The translations under genes and the position numbers were made by a program. From the NCBI GenBank assembly GCA_963750995.1, contig CAVVST010000001.1:186001-250000 (forward strand): a stretch of DNA of 64,000 nt. The letters are read 5' to 3'. A model generated the notes under the pieces. It ran no database searches. It was given only the letters and a program-made list of their open reading frames with translations, and was not told the origin of the DNA. The DNA is from CAVVST01 sp963750995. GTDB lineage: Bacteria > Acidobacteriota > Vicinamibacteria > Vicinamibacterales > UBA2999. Positions within the stretch are counted from its first letter, which is position 1. Every line of letters begins with the position of its first letter. Positions 1 to 10,792 of this stretch are shown piece by piece.

Positions 1-2
1 GT

Positions 3-810
<808 letters not shown>

Positions 811-813
811 CCG

Positions 814-1687
814 TTGGCCGTTTTGCTCGACAAGAACACCAGGCTGATCGTCCAGGGTCTCACCGGCCGCGAGGGGACGTTCCACGCCAAGCAGGCCGCC
901 GCGTACGGCACCAACGTCGTTGGCGGCGTGACGCCCGGCAAGGGGGGCACGACCCACGAAGGGTGGCCGATCTTCAACAGCGTCCACGACGCGGTGCGTG
1001 AGACCGGCGCGAACGTCACCGTGATCTTCGTGCCGCCGCCGTTCGCGGCGGACGCGGTCATGGAAGCGGCCGACGCCGGGATTCCGCTGGCGGTCTGCAT
1101 TACCGAAGGCATTCCCACGGTGGACATGCTCAAGGCGTTCACCTTCATGGAAGGCAAGAAGACCCGGCTGGTCGGCCCGAATTGTCCCGGCGTCATTTCG
1201 GCGGGAAAGGCCAAGGCCGGCATCATCCCCGGACACATCTGCAAGGAAGGACGCATCGGCATCGTCTCGAAGAGCGGCACGCTCACCTACGAGGCGATCC
1301 ACCAGCTGACGCGCGTCGGTATGGGGCAGACCACGTGTATCGGGATCGGCGGCGACCCGCTGATCGGCACGAGCCACATCGACGCGCTTGAAACTGTTCG
1401 CCGCGGACCCCGACACCGACGCCGTGATCATGATTGGCGAGATCGGCGGCACGGCGGAGGAGGACGCGGCCGCTTACATCAAGCGCGAGTTCAAGAAACC
1501 GGTGGTCGGCTTCATCGCCGGCCAGACGGCGCCCCCGGGGCGGCGTATGGGACACGCGGGCGCGATCATCGCCGGCGGCAAGGGAACAGCCGCCGAGAAG
1601 ATGGCGGCGCTGACGCAGGCCGGCGTTCACGTCGTCCAGAGCCCGGCCGACATGGGCGCCAAAATGAAGGAAGTGCTCGGAAAGTAG
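814..1687 (+). CDS. sucD: Succinyl-CoA synthetase alpha subunit (frameshifted in this sequence)
   Basis: Alpha subunit, carrying the CoA-binding Rossmann domain and the phosphohistidine. It starts with TTG 3 nt after the corrected sucC stop, the normal tight sucCD coupling. An N-terminal GREGTFHAKQ-type region, LVGPNCPGVIS and the active-site block RRMGHAGAIIAGG are visible; the His in GHAGA is the phosphorylated residue. Corrected length is 290 residues, the family norm. One extra T near 1388 (GCGCTTGAA for expected GCGCTGAAA) breaks the frame between HIDAL and KLFAADPDTD. Both halves are highly conserved, so an error is more likely than a pseudogene. Confidence 0.93.
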
Positions 1688-1713
1688 GGCGGGTTCCGCG
1701 CAGCGGACCTGCC
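1688..1713. repeat. Palindrome abutting the ndk ribosome-binding site (copy 1)
   Basis: GGCGGGTTCCGC, spacer GCA, then GCGGACCTGCC forms a hairpin starting right after the sucD stop and ending on the GGAGG of ndk (1714-1718). A copy with the same 12-3-11 layout and compensating arm changes lies at 18885-18910, just before corA. Confidence 0.6.
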
Positions 1714-1721
1714 GGAGGTAT

Positions 1722-2136
1722 ATGGAACGAACGTTTGCGATCATCAAGCCGGATGCGGTCGAGCGGAAGCTGGCGGGACAGGATCCTGGCGCGCATCGAG
1801 GAGGCGGGCTTCACCGTTCGCGCGATGCGGCTGCATCACCTGACGAAAAAGGAAGCGGAGGGGTTCTACGCGGTCCATCGCGAGCGCCCGTTCTTCGGCG
1901 GACTCACCGACTTCATGTCGTCCGGTCCGTGCGTGCTGATGGCGCTCGAGGCGCCGGACGCCATCAAGAAGTGGCGAACGCTGATGGGCGCCACCGATCC
2001 GGCCAAGGCCGAGGCCGGGACGCTGCGCAAGGAATTCGGCAGCTCGATCGAGCGCAACGCGACGCACGGCTCCGATGCGCCGGAAACCGCGGCGTTCGAA
2101 CTGGGTTATTTTTTCCGGGGCATGGAGATGATCTAA
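1722..2136 (+). CDS. ndk: Nucleoside diphosphate kinase (frameshifted in this sequence)
   Basis: Transfers the gamma phosphate from ATP to nucleoside diphosphates through a phosphohistidine. The N-terminal MERTFAIIKPDAVER is standard, and the active-site block RNATHGSDAPETA carries the catalytic His. Corrected length is about 137 residues, as in the family. An extra base near 1777-1780 (GGGACAGG where GGCAGG would keep frame) separates the first 18 codons from the rest. GGAGG at 1714-1718 is the ribosome-binding site. It is followed without a gap by a small membrane protein gene (GTG at 2137). Confidence 0.92.
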
Positions 2137-2334
2137 GTGGGCAGGCTCCTGATCGTCATCGGTCTGCTGATCGCGGCGGCGGGACTGTTGATGACGCTGG
2201 GGCTGCCCATCGGCCGGCTGCCGGGGGACTTCACCTTCCGGCGCGGCAACTTCTCATTCTATTTCCCGCTGACGACGTCGATACTGGTGAGTATCGTGCT
2301 CACGCTCCTCTTTACCTTTCTAGGCAGGCGATAA
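2137..2334 (+). CDS. DUF2905-family small membrane protein
   Basis: A 65-residue inner-membrane protein with two hydrophobic segments (about residues 3-24 and 44-63) around the signature LPIGRLPGDFTFRRGNFSFY. The G-(K/R)-LPGD and FYFPL motifs define the DUF2905 family, whose function is unknown. The GTG start directly follows the ndk stop, so translation is probably coupled. Length and motifs match the family well; no role can be assigned. Confidence 0.85.
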   Translation: MGRLLIVIGLLIAAAGLLMTLGLPIGRLPGDFTFRRGNFSFYFPLTTSILVSIVLTLLFTFLGRR

Positions 2335-2336
2335 AC

Positions 2337-2894
2337 GTGCCCTCGATTAAAGCCGACAAGTGGATCAAAAAGATGGCGCTCGAGCACGGGATGATCGATC
2401 CATTCGAGGATCGGCAGGTGCGCGCCGGCGTCATCTCCTACGGTCTGTCGTCATACGGCTACGACATCCGCGTCGCCGACGAATTCAAGGTCTTCACCAA
2501 CATCAACAGCACGGTGGTCGACCCCAAGAACTTCGACAACCGCTCGTTCGTCGACGTGAAGGCGGACGTCTGCATCATTCCGCCGAATTCCTTCGCGCTG
2601 GCGAAGACGGTCGAGTACTTCCGCATCCCGCGCGACGTGCTGACGGTGTGCGTCGGCAAGTCCACCTACGCCCGCTGCGGCCTGATCGTCAACGTCACGC
2701 CATTCGAGCCCGAATGGGAGGGCTACGTCACGCTGGAAATCTCGAACACGACGCCGCTGCCGGCGAAGGTCTATGCCAACGAAGGCATCTCCCAGGTGCT
2801 GTTCTTCCAGAGCGACGAGATCTGCGAGGTGTCGTACGCGGACAAGAAGGGCAAGTACCAGCGGCAGCAGGGGTTGACGCTGCCGAGGCTCTAG
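2337..2894 (+). CDS. dcd: dCTP deaminase
   Basis: Deaminates dCTP to dUTP in pyrimidine deoxynucleotide synthesis, or directly to dUMP in bifunctional members. GTG start 2 nt after the preceding stop; 185 residues and no frameshift. SSYGYDIRV near residue 40, GKSTYARCGLIVNVTP near 108 and EGYVTLEISNTTPLPAK with the catalytic Glu near 130 are all present. The trimeric dUTPase-like fold is inferred from homology. Its place beside ndk fits a nucleotide-pool gene set. Confidence 0.95.
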   Translation: MPSIKADKWIKKMALEHGMIDPFEDRQVRAGVISYGLSSYGYDIRVADEFKVFTNINSTVVDPKNFDNRSFVDVKADVCIIPPNSFALAKTVEYFRIPRDVLTVCVGKSTYARCGLIVNVTPFEPEWEGYVTLEISNTTPLPAKVYANEGISQVLFFQSDEICEVSYADKKGKYQRQQGLTLPRL

Positions 2895-2916
2895 CGCCCT
2901 CTATAATTCAGAAAGC

Positions 2917-3441
2917 ATGCTTCGCCCGTATCCGGTCCATTTTACCGACCGTGGACTCCCTCCGCATTTGTTGACGCCAGCGCGCAGGTCATCGGCGACG
3001 TGCATGTCGGCGCCGAGAGCAGCATCTGGATGAACGTGGTCGTGCGGGGCGACGTGAATGCGATCCGCATCGGTGCGCGCACCAACCTGCAGGACCTGGT
3101 CGCTGGTGCACGTCATGCGCGAGACGCATCCCACCGTGATCGGCGACAACGTCACGGTCGGCCACAGCGCCGTCGTCCACGGCTGCACCATCGAGGATCG
3201 CTGCCTGATCGGGATGGGGGCCATCCTGCTGAACGGGTGCCGTATCGGTACCGGTTCGATCGTCGCCGCCGGCGCGCTGGTGCCGGAAGGGATCGTCGTG
3301 CCGCCCGGCTCGATGGTGATGGGGATGCCCGGGAAGGTTCGCCGCTCGTTGACGGGCGAGGAAGACGCGTCCATCAAGTGGTACGCCGACAACTACGTGC
3401 GCTATCGTCTCGACTTTCAGTCCGAGCAGGCCCCTGCCTAG
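2917..3441 (+). CDS. Gamma-class carbonic anhydrase-like hexapeptide protein (frameshifted)
   Basis: Left-handed beta-helix protein of the PaaY/YrdA/CaiE type, a gamma-carbonic-anhydrase relative that binds a metal through three His. Visible are AFVDASAQVIGDVHVG, then IWMNVVVRGDVNAIRIG, then VHVMRETHPTVIG and VGHSAVVHGC with the expected histidines, ending in a hexapeptide ladder and a C-terminal helix. At least two indels (about 2960 and 3101) interrupt it. A TATAAT at 2902-2907, ten bases before the ATG, may be a -10 box, but no good -35 lies 16-18 nt upstream. Catalytic activity is not certain for this subfamily. Confidence 0.82.
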
Positions 3442-3466
3442 TCAACGCACAGAGCCGGCGCGCGGC

Positions 3467-4773
3467 ATGCGCGACTTCCTGCCGGAAGACGTGCGGCGCC
3501 GCGAGTACGTCATCGGCATCATCAAGCGCGTCTACGAACGCTACGGCTTCGAGCCGCTCGAGACGCCGGCGGTCGAGAACCTCGAGACGCTGCTCGGCAA
3601 GTACGGCGACGAAGGGAACCAGCTCATTTTCAAGATCCTGAAGCGCGGCGAGCACGAAGAGACGGGCGAGGCCGACCTCGCGCTGCGCTATGACCTCACC
3701 GTGCCGCTGGCGCGCGTGGTGGCGCAGCACCAGGCGAAGCTGCCGCGGTTGTTCAAGCGGTATCAGATCCAGCCGGTGTGGCGCGCCGACCGTCCCGCGC
3801 GCGGTCGGTTCCGCGAGTTCTTCCAGTGCGACGTGGACTCGCTCGGGTCGACGTCGCCGGCAATCGAGGCGGAATTGTGCGCGGCCGTCGCTGACGCGAT
3901 GACGGAGCTCGGCTTCACCGAGTTTCAGTCATTCGCATCAACCACCGCCATCTCCTCTCCGCCGTGTTGAAGCAGGCGGGATTCCCCGCCGACCGCGAGG
4001 GGGAGACGCTCGTGGTCCTCGACAAGCTGGACAAGATTGGCGAAGAGGGCGTCGTCAAGGAATGGGCGGCGAAGGGTCTTGGCGACGAGCCGCGGCTGGC
4101 CCAGGCGGTCCGTGCACTCAAGACTGGACTGTCGTCGCTCGACGACGCCGCGCGCTTCGTCGAAGCCGATCAGGTCGGCCAGGCGGCGATCGACAACCTG
4201 CGGCGCGTGTTCGAGCTGTCGCGCGGCACGTCAGCGGGGCCGAGGCTGACGTTCGACGGGACGCTCGCCCGCGGGCTTTCGTACTACACGGGCGCGATCA
4301 TGGAAGTGAATGTCGCCGACCTGGCCGGCAGTCTCGGCGGCGGCGGGCGGTACGACAACCTGGTCGGCATGTTCTCGGGGCAGAACATTCCAGCCTGCGG
4401 GTTTTCGCTCGGCCTGGAGCGGATTCTCGTCGTCATGACCGAGCGCGGTATGTTCCCGGCCACGCTGGCCACGTCGCCGGCCGACGTCATGGTCGCCACC
4501 TTCGACGCGTCGGCTGCCGCTGACGCGATGCGCGTCGCCGACGCGCTTCGCGCCGGCGGCCTGCGGGTGCTCGTGTATCCGGATGCCGACAAGATCGGCA
4601 AGCAGATCAAGTACGCTGACGGACGAGGCATTCCGTTCGTTGCACTGCTGGGCGACGACGAGATCAAGGCAGGAACCGTGACGGTGAAGAACCTGGCTGC
4701 GCAGACGCAGCAGACGTATCCACAATCGGCGGCCGGCGCCGCCATTCTGAGGGAATTGACGCAGCGTGGCTGA
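3467..4773 (+). CDS. hisS: Histidyl-tRNA synthetase (frameshifted)
   Basis: Class II aminoacyl-tRNA synthetase charging tRNA-His. Motif 2 region YQIQPVWRADRPARGRFREF, histidine-binding GGGGRYDNLVGMF and motif 3 GFSLGLERI are present, followed by the C-terminal anticodon-binding domain. About 430 residues when repaired. One base is missing near 3929 (TTTCAGTCATT where TTTCAGGTCATT gives the conserved IRINHRHLL-type frame). The codons just upstream of the ATG read E-P-A-R-G, matching the family's PRGMRDFLP, so the true start is probably upstream and hidden by another indel. Overlaps aspS by 8 nt. Confidence 0.93.
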
Positions 4774-6539
4774 GCAGCTCGGCGATCTGACGCGCACGCA
4801 TACCTGCGGCGCGCTCCGCCCGGACGACGTCGGCGCCGACGTCGTCCTGCTCGGGTGGGTCCACCGCGTGCGCGACCTTGGCGGACTGCTGTTCGTCGAC
4901 GTCCGCGATCGTGCCGGCGTCACGCAGGTCGTGTTCGACAAGGACGACGAGGCGCTGATGGCCAAGGCCAAGCGCCTGCGCTCCGAGTACGTCATCGGCG
5001 CCTCGGGACGGGTCCGGCGGCGCTCCGCCGAGACGGTCAACCCGAAGCTCACCACCGGCGAGGTGGAAGTGGTCGTCCGCCGGCTGACGTTGTTGAACGA
5101 GGCGAAGACGCCGCCGTTTCCGATCGCCGACGAGGCGAACGTGTCGGAAGATGTGCGCCTCAAGTATCGCTACCTCGATCTGCGGCGGCCGCGCCTCCAG
5201 GCCAACATCGGCCTGCGCCATCGTTTGACGACCGTGATCCGACAGTACTTCGACAAGAACGGGTTCTGGGACATGGAGACGCCGATCCTCACGAAGTCGA
5301 CGCCGGAAGGCGCGCGCGACTACCTGGTGCCGAGCCGCGTGCACCCGGGCGAGTTCTTCGCGTTGCCGCAGTCGCCGCAGCTGTTCAAGCAGATCCTGAT
5401 GATCTCGGGCGTCGATCGCTACGTCCAGATCTGCCGCTGCTTCCGTGACGAAGATCTGCGCGCGGACCGGCAGCCGGAGTTCACGCAGGTGGACGTCGAG
5501 ATGTCGTTCGCGCGGCCGGAGACGATCTTCGGCGTCATCGAGCCGCTGATGAAAGAGATCTTCGCGGTAGTGGGCCGCACCATCGAGACGCCGTTCCAGC
5601 GGATGCCGTACGCCGGAAGCGATGGCGAAGTACGGGTCGGACAAGCCCGACCTGCGCTGCGGCATGGAGATTCAGGACCTGCGCGAGCTGTTCCGCGAGT
5701 CGAGCTTCCGGGTGTTCAAGGAAATCGTCGCCGGCGGCGGCACGGTCCGCGGGTTTGTCATCAAGAACGCGGGCGGCTATTCGCGCAGCGAAGTCGACGG
5801 CATCGTCGACCAGGCGAAGCAGCTCGGCGCGGCAGGTCTGATCTGGGCGCGGCGCGGCGCAGGACGGCGCGATCACCAGCTCGATCATGAAAGCGCTGGG
5901 CGAGGACGACGTCGCCCGGATGCTCGACGCGGCGTCGGCTGGCAACGGCGATATCCTGCTGGTTGCGGCGGGCGAGCCCGACGCGACGTCGAAACTGCTG
6001 GGTCAGCTCCGGCTCAACGCTGGCCAGACAGAAGGGGCTGCTCAGTCCCGATGAGTTCGCGTTCGCCTGGGTCGTGGACTTTCCTTTGCTGGAGTGGGAC
6101 GCGGAGGCGAAGCGATACGTGTCGATGCACCACCCGTTCACCTCGCCTCACGACGACGATCTCGCGCTGGTCGAGACGGATCCGGGCAATGTCCGCGCCA
6201 AGGCGTACGACCTCGTGCTGAACGGCAGCGAAATCGGCGGCGGCAGCATTCGTATCCACGACGCCACCCTCCAGAGCCGGATCTTCTCGCTGCTCAACAT
6301 CAGCCCGGAGGAGGCGAAGCTGCGGTTCGGGTTCTTCCTCGAGGCGCTCGAATACGGCACGCCGCCGCACGGCGGGATCGCGCTCGGCCTCGATCGCATG
6401 ACGGCGATCCTGCCGGGCGAGAGCTCGATCCGCGAAGTGATCGCGTTCCCGAAGACGGCGACCGCCGTGGACCTGATGTCCGAGCGCGCCGTCGCCAGTG
6501 GACGCCAAACAGCTGAAGGAGTTGCACCTGAAGATATGA
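4766..6539 (+). CDS. aspS: Aspartyl-tRNA synthetase, bacterial type (several frameshifts)
   Basis: Charges tRNA-Asp (possibly also tRNA-Asn). An N-terminal OB-fold (VLLGWVHRVRDLGG) precedes the catalytic core with FRDEDLRADRQPEFTQ, an inserted GAD domain, and motif 3 GIALGLDRM near the end. Corrected length is 589 residues, the size of the bacterial type. Four extra bases (near 5610, 5850, 6015 and 6497) break the frame; after each, conserved residues resume. The last one decides the end: PVDAKQLKELHLKI then TGA at 6537-6539. GTG start inside the 3' end of hisS. Confidence 0.93.
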
Positions 6540-6549
6540 AACCCGGTCT

Positions 6550-7511
6550 ATGAGAAAGATTGCCCTGCCCGAAGACGGCATCGAAACGCTTTACGGCGCG
6601 CACGACGCCAACCTCAAGCACATCGAAACGCTGCTCAACGTCGACATCCGCACGCACGGCGGCGAGCTGACCGTCGAGGGCGCTCCGGCGACGAGCAGCG
6701 CGCACAGCTCATTTTCGACCAGCTGCGGGCGCTCATGGACGCGGGGTACACGCTCGCGAACGGCGACGTGAAGACCGCCGCGCAGCTGCTGGCCGAGAAC
6801 GCCGATCTCGATCTCCGCGATTACTTTCTGAAGGGTGGGCAGCGGCAGGGGACGCGGCGGCGCGTCAACCCGAAGAGCGTCAACCAGCGCAAGTATCTCG
6901 ACGCCATCGAGCAGTTCGACATCGTGTTCGGCGTCGGGCCCGCGGGCACCGGCAAGACCTACCTGGCGATGGCGCAGGCGGTGAATTATCTCGTCGCCAA
7001 GAAAGTGAGCCGCATCATCCTGGCGCGGCCGGCGGTGGAAGCGGGCGAGAAGCTCGGGTTCCTGCCCGGCGACCTGCAGGAGAAGGTGAACCCGTACCTG
7101 CGCCCGCTGTACGACGCGCTCTTCGACATGATGGACTCGGAAAAAGCCACGCGGCTGCTCGAGCGCGGCACGATCGAAGTGGCGCCGATCGCCTTCATGC
7201 GCGGCCGCACGCTCAACGATGCCTTCGTCATCCTCGACGAGGCGCAGAACACCACGTCCGAGCAGATGAAGATGTTCCTGACGCGCCTCGGGTTCGGGTC
7301 GAAGGCGGTCGTCACGGGCGACATCACCCAGATCGATCTGCCGAACGCCCGGATGTCGGGGCTGGTCGAGGCGCTCAAGATCGTCAAGGACGTCGAGGGC
7401 ATCGGGTTCGTGTACTTCGACGACAAGGACGTCGTGCGCCACAAGCTGGTGCAGCAGATCGTCAAGGCCTACGAGGCGTTCACGAACGGTGGCTCACGCA
7501 AGAATGAATGA
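6550..7511 (+). CDS. phoH: PhoH-family ATPase (frameshifted)
   Basis: PhoH-like (YbeZ-type) NTPase, tied to ribosome/RNA maturation through its partner YbeY. The N-terminal ~65 residues contain the KH-like region; the NTPase domain has Walker A GPAGTGKTYLA and Walker B VILDEAQNTT. About 320 residues when repaired. One G is missing near 6684 (GCTCCGGCGACGAG for GCTCCGGGCGACGAG). Its stop overlaps the ybeY ATG (ATGA at 7508-7511), the usual coupling. Confidence 0.92.
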
Positions 7512-7944
7512 CTGGCGCGCCGGCGTCTGACGATTGAAGTGGTGACCTCAGGTGCGACGCGCGCGCCTGGCTGGCCCGCTGGCTGGCGTCGGTGGCACCG
7601 GCCCGCGCCGGCGGCGTCGTGACGTCGCGATGGTCCCGGACGGCCGCGTCCGGCGTTGAACCGCCGCTATCGGCGCAAGGACGTCGCGACCGACGTGCTC
7701 TCGTTCCCCTCGGATGAGCCGGATTATCTCGGCGACGTCGTGATTGCCGCCGGGCGTGGCCCGCCGGCAGGCGGGCGAGGCCGGCCATTCCCTCCAGCAC
7801 GAGCTGCGGGTGCTGGCGCTGCACGGGCTGCTGCACCTTCTTGGCTATGATCACGAGCGCGACGGGGGCCGCATGGCCCGCGTCGAGGCGCGGCTCCGCC
7901 GGCGTGGCGGGCTGCGCGAGGGACTGATCGAGCGACACCGGTGA
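7508..7944 (+). CDS. ybeY: YbeY endoribonuclease / rRNA maturation factor (heavily frameshifted)
   Basis: Zinc endoribonuclease needed for 16S rRNA 3' maturation and ribosome quality control. The core LNRRYRRKDVATDVLSFP and the metal motif LHGLLHLLGYDHERD (three His of HxxxHxxxxxH) are clear. Reading requires at least three frame corrections (about 7520, 7650 and 7755), the worst density in the window. The identity is still firm from the His motif and from its place between phoH and the CorC-type gene, the conserved bacterial order. Confidence 0.85.
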
Positions 7945-9216
7945 CGCCGCTCGCCCTGTTCCTGCTCGCGTGCGCGACCGTCTTCCTCGGGCTCGGTGCA
8001 GGCGGCGTTCAGCTCGCTGATGCGGCTGTCGCTGCGGCTGATGGCCGAGCGCGGCGGCCGCAGCGATCGCCTGGGCCGCTACCTCGACGATCCGCTGCAG
8101 CTGTTCATTCCCGTTCGCATCCTGATCGGGCTGTGCACCGTCCTGGCCGGCGTGCTGATCGCGAGCCTCAGCACGGTGAACGACGCGCGCTCGGTCGCGA
8201 CCTTCTTCGTCTCGCTGGTCGCCTTCGTCGTCGTCTGCGAGCACCTGCTGCCGATGCTGGTGGCGCGGGGCGATCCCGAGCAGGTGCTCGACATCCTGCT
8301 GGTGGCGTTTCAGCCGATTGCCCGGCTGATGCGGCCGATGACGCGGCTGCTGATCGACATTTCCGGCGCGGGCCGGACCGCGAGCCGGCGGCGAACGGCG
8401 CCGCCGCCGACAGCGACGCGAATCCGCCCGCCGCCGAGGAGCAGGAAGGGGAGGCGGACATTTCGGAAGAGGAAGGGCGCGAGCTCCTCCAGTCGATCGT
8501 CGACTTCACCGAGACGGTCGTCCAGGAAGTCATGACGCCGCGCCCCGACATCATCGCCATTCCCGCTCGACGCGACGCTGGCCGAGCTGCGGGCGCTGTT
8601 TCGCGAGGAGCAGTACTCACGTATTCCCGTCTATCGCAAGGACCTCGACAACATCATCGGCATCGTGTTCGTGAAGGATCTCGTGGCGCTGCCGCCCGGC
8701 GCCGAGCCGCCGCTGACGACGCTGATGCGGTCGGCGTACATGGTGCCGGAGAGCAAGCGCGTGTCGGAGCTGCTGAAGGAGATGCAGCGCCGCCAGGCGC
8801 AGATGGCGATCGTCGTGGACGAATACGGCGGCACCGCCGGCCTGGTGACGGTCGAGGACCTGCTCGAGGAGATCGTCGGCGAAATCCGCGACGAGTACGA
8901 CGTCGAGAGCGAGACGGTGACCGACGAAGGTGACGGGACGTTCGTCTTCAGCGGCAAGGTGAGCGTCGACGAAGTGCGGGATCGGCTGGGCGTGGAGATC
9001 GAGCGCGAGGGCTTCGAGACGCTGGGCGGCTACCTGCTGTCGCACCTCGGCCGCATGCCGTACGTCGGCGAGACCTTCGAGGTGGACGATCTGGCGGTCG
9101 AGGTGCTCGAGGTGGAGCGCCGGCGGATCACGAAGGTGCGGGTGAGCGCGGCGGGCGCTCCCGCGCCCCTCGACGCGGGCTCGGGCGCCCGAGCGGAGTC
9201 GAGGGCTCGACGATAG
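7941..9216 (+). CDS. CorC/HlyC-type CBS-domain membrane transporter (frameshifted)
   Basis: Hemolysin-C/CorC family protein, linked to Mg2+/Co2+ efflux or homeostasis. The N-terminus has several hydrophobic segments (DUF21-like). It is followed by QEVMTPRPDIIAIP, a CBS pair with YSRIPVYRKDLDNIIGIV and MAIVVDEYGGTAGLVTVEDL, and the C-terminal CorC_HlyC domain DGTFVFSGKVSVDEVRDRLG. Frame breaks near 7995, 8380 and 8565. GTG start overlaps the ybeY stop by 4 nt. The last codons lie in a palindrome (9167-9205). Confidence 0.88.
9167..9205. repeat. Dispersed palindrome, CCYTCGAC family (copy 1)
   Basis: CCCTCGAC, then the perfect inner palindrome GCTCGGGCGCCCGAGC, then GTCGAGGG, inside the last codons of the CorC-type gene. 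Related copies lie at 18825-18863 and 24129-24170. All sit at a gene end. Confidence 0.6.
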
Positions 9217-9218
9217 TC

Positions 9219-9748
9219 ATGCCGCCCGTTCACCCGGATGTCCGCATCGGTCACGTCCATCTCAAGGTCGCCGATCTCGAACGGGCGCTCCGGTTTTACC
9301 GTGATGTCCTCGGGTTCGAACTGACGCAGCGGTATGGCCCGGGCGCCGCGTTCCTGTCGGCCGGCGGCTACCATCACCACATCGGGCTCAACACCTGGGA
9401 GTCGCTGGGCGGATCGCCGCCCCCGCCGGGCACCACCGGCCTCTATCACACGGCGATCCTGTATCCGACCCGCGCCGAACTGGCCGTCGCACTTCGTCGG
9501 GTGCTGGAGGCGAGAATTCCGCTCGACGGGGCTGCAGATCACGGAGTCAGCGAGGCGTTGTACTTGCGGGATCCAGACGACAACGGCGTCGAGCTCTACT
9601 GGGACCGACCGCGGGACGAGTGGCCGCGCACGGCCGACGGCCGGCTCGCGATGTTCACGCGCCGCCTCGATCTCGAGGCGCTGCTCCGCGAGGGCGACCC
9701 GGCGGTTCGCGTCGGACCACGGCCCGCGCGACCTCTCAGCAGGAATGA
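9219..9748 (+). CDS. Glyoxalase/VOC-family dioxygenase-like protein
   Basis: Vicinal-oxygen-chelate fold protein, close to catechol-2,3-dioxygenase-like (CatE-type) enzymes. The first module has IGHVHLKVADLERALRFYRD and the second GLYHTAILYP and LRDPDDNGVELYWDRP; His and Glu metal ligands (H in GHVHLKV, E in GVELYWD) are present. The frame has no stop before era; a one-base error near 9700-9740 would give TGA at 9746-9748, overlapping the era ATG. Substrate unknown. Lying between ybeY/corC and era, it interrupts the usual gene order. Confidence 0.75.
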
Positions 9749-10633
9749 AATCCGGGTTCGTGTCGTTCGTCGGCCGCCCCAATGCCGGCAAGTCCACGCT
9801 GCTGAACCGCATCGTCGGGCACAAGCTGGCGATCGTGTCCGACAAGCCGCAGACCACCCGCACGCGGATCGTCGGCGTGAAGAACTACCCGGACGGCCAG
9901 GTCGTGTTCGTCGACACGCCAGGCGTCCACAAGCCCACGCACCGCATGAACGTCCGGATGGTGGACATCGCGCTCGACGCGATGCGCGACGTCGATCTGG
10001 TCGACGCTCGTCGTCGACGTGTCGGTCAAGCCGGGCCCGGGCGACCGCTACCTGCTCGGGCTGCTCAAGGACGTGACGACACCGGCGATCCTCGCGCTGA
10101 ACAAGGTCGACCTGATCGCCAAGGCGAGGCTGCTGCCGATCATCGACCACTACCGGCAGGCGCACCCGTTCGTCGAGTTCGTGCCGGTGTCGGCCGCCGA
10201 CGGCACCAACGTCGACGTGCTCGAGCGGCTGTTCCTCCAGTACCTGCCCGAAGGCGAGCCGCTCTACCCCCCGGACTACGTCACCGATCAGCCCGAACGC
10301 TTTTTCGTCGGCGAGATCGTCCGCGAGCAGGTGCTGCAGCTGACGCACGACGAGCTGCCGTTTTCGACGGCGGTCGTCGTGGATCGACTTCGAGGAGCCG
10401 GCGAGGACGCCACCTACGAACCTCTACTGCACGATCCTCGTCGAGCGCGAGTCCCAGAAGCCGATCGTCATCGGCAAGGCCGGCGCGATGATCAAGGAGA
10501 TCGGCACGGCGGCGCGCCGGAGCTCGAGCGCTACTTCGCTGCGCGCGTATACCTCGACCTGCACGTGAAGGTGAAGTCCGAGTGGCGCGACGACGAGCGG
10601 GTGCTCGACGAGATGGGGCTCAAGCCGACTTAG
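9745..10633 (+). CDS. era: GTPase Era (frameshifted)
   Basis: Essential GTPase that binds 16S rRNA near its 3' end during 30S assembly. G1 GRPNAGKSTLLN, G3 FVDTPGVHKP and G4 NKVD are present, followed by the KH domain with VERESQKPIVIGKAGAMIKE. About 295 residues when repaired. Frame breaks near 10004, 10395 and 10498. Together with ybeY and phoH it forms the rRNA-maturation cluster. Confidence 0.92.
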
Positions 10634-10745
10634 GACGCGGCTGACAGTCTCGGCGTCTGCCGTCGGCGTCGAACGCGCGCTTTCGGTCGTGGCGTAACCA
10701 CGCGGTCGCTTCCCTCCGCGGCAAAATCCGGGTCAGACGGCTGCG

Positions 10746-10773
10746 TTGCGTGCTACATTGAGCTGTTTAACAG
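10746..10773 (+). promoter_or_regulatory. Possible sigma70 promoter of mgtE
   Basis: TTGCGT at 10746-10751, a 16-nt spacer and TAACAG at 10768-10773, 20 nt before the mgtE ATG in the 159-nt era-mgtE gap. Both boxes deviate from consensus, so support is weak. Confidence 0.3.
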
Positions 10774-10792
10774 TGACGGACGAACCTTCACC

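Noticed and set aside
2874..2907. TTGACG plus TATAAT as a promoter for the carbonic anhydrase gene
   Set aside because: The spacer is 22 nt, too long for sigma70; only the -10-like box is mentioned in the gene entry.
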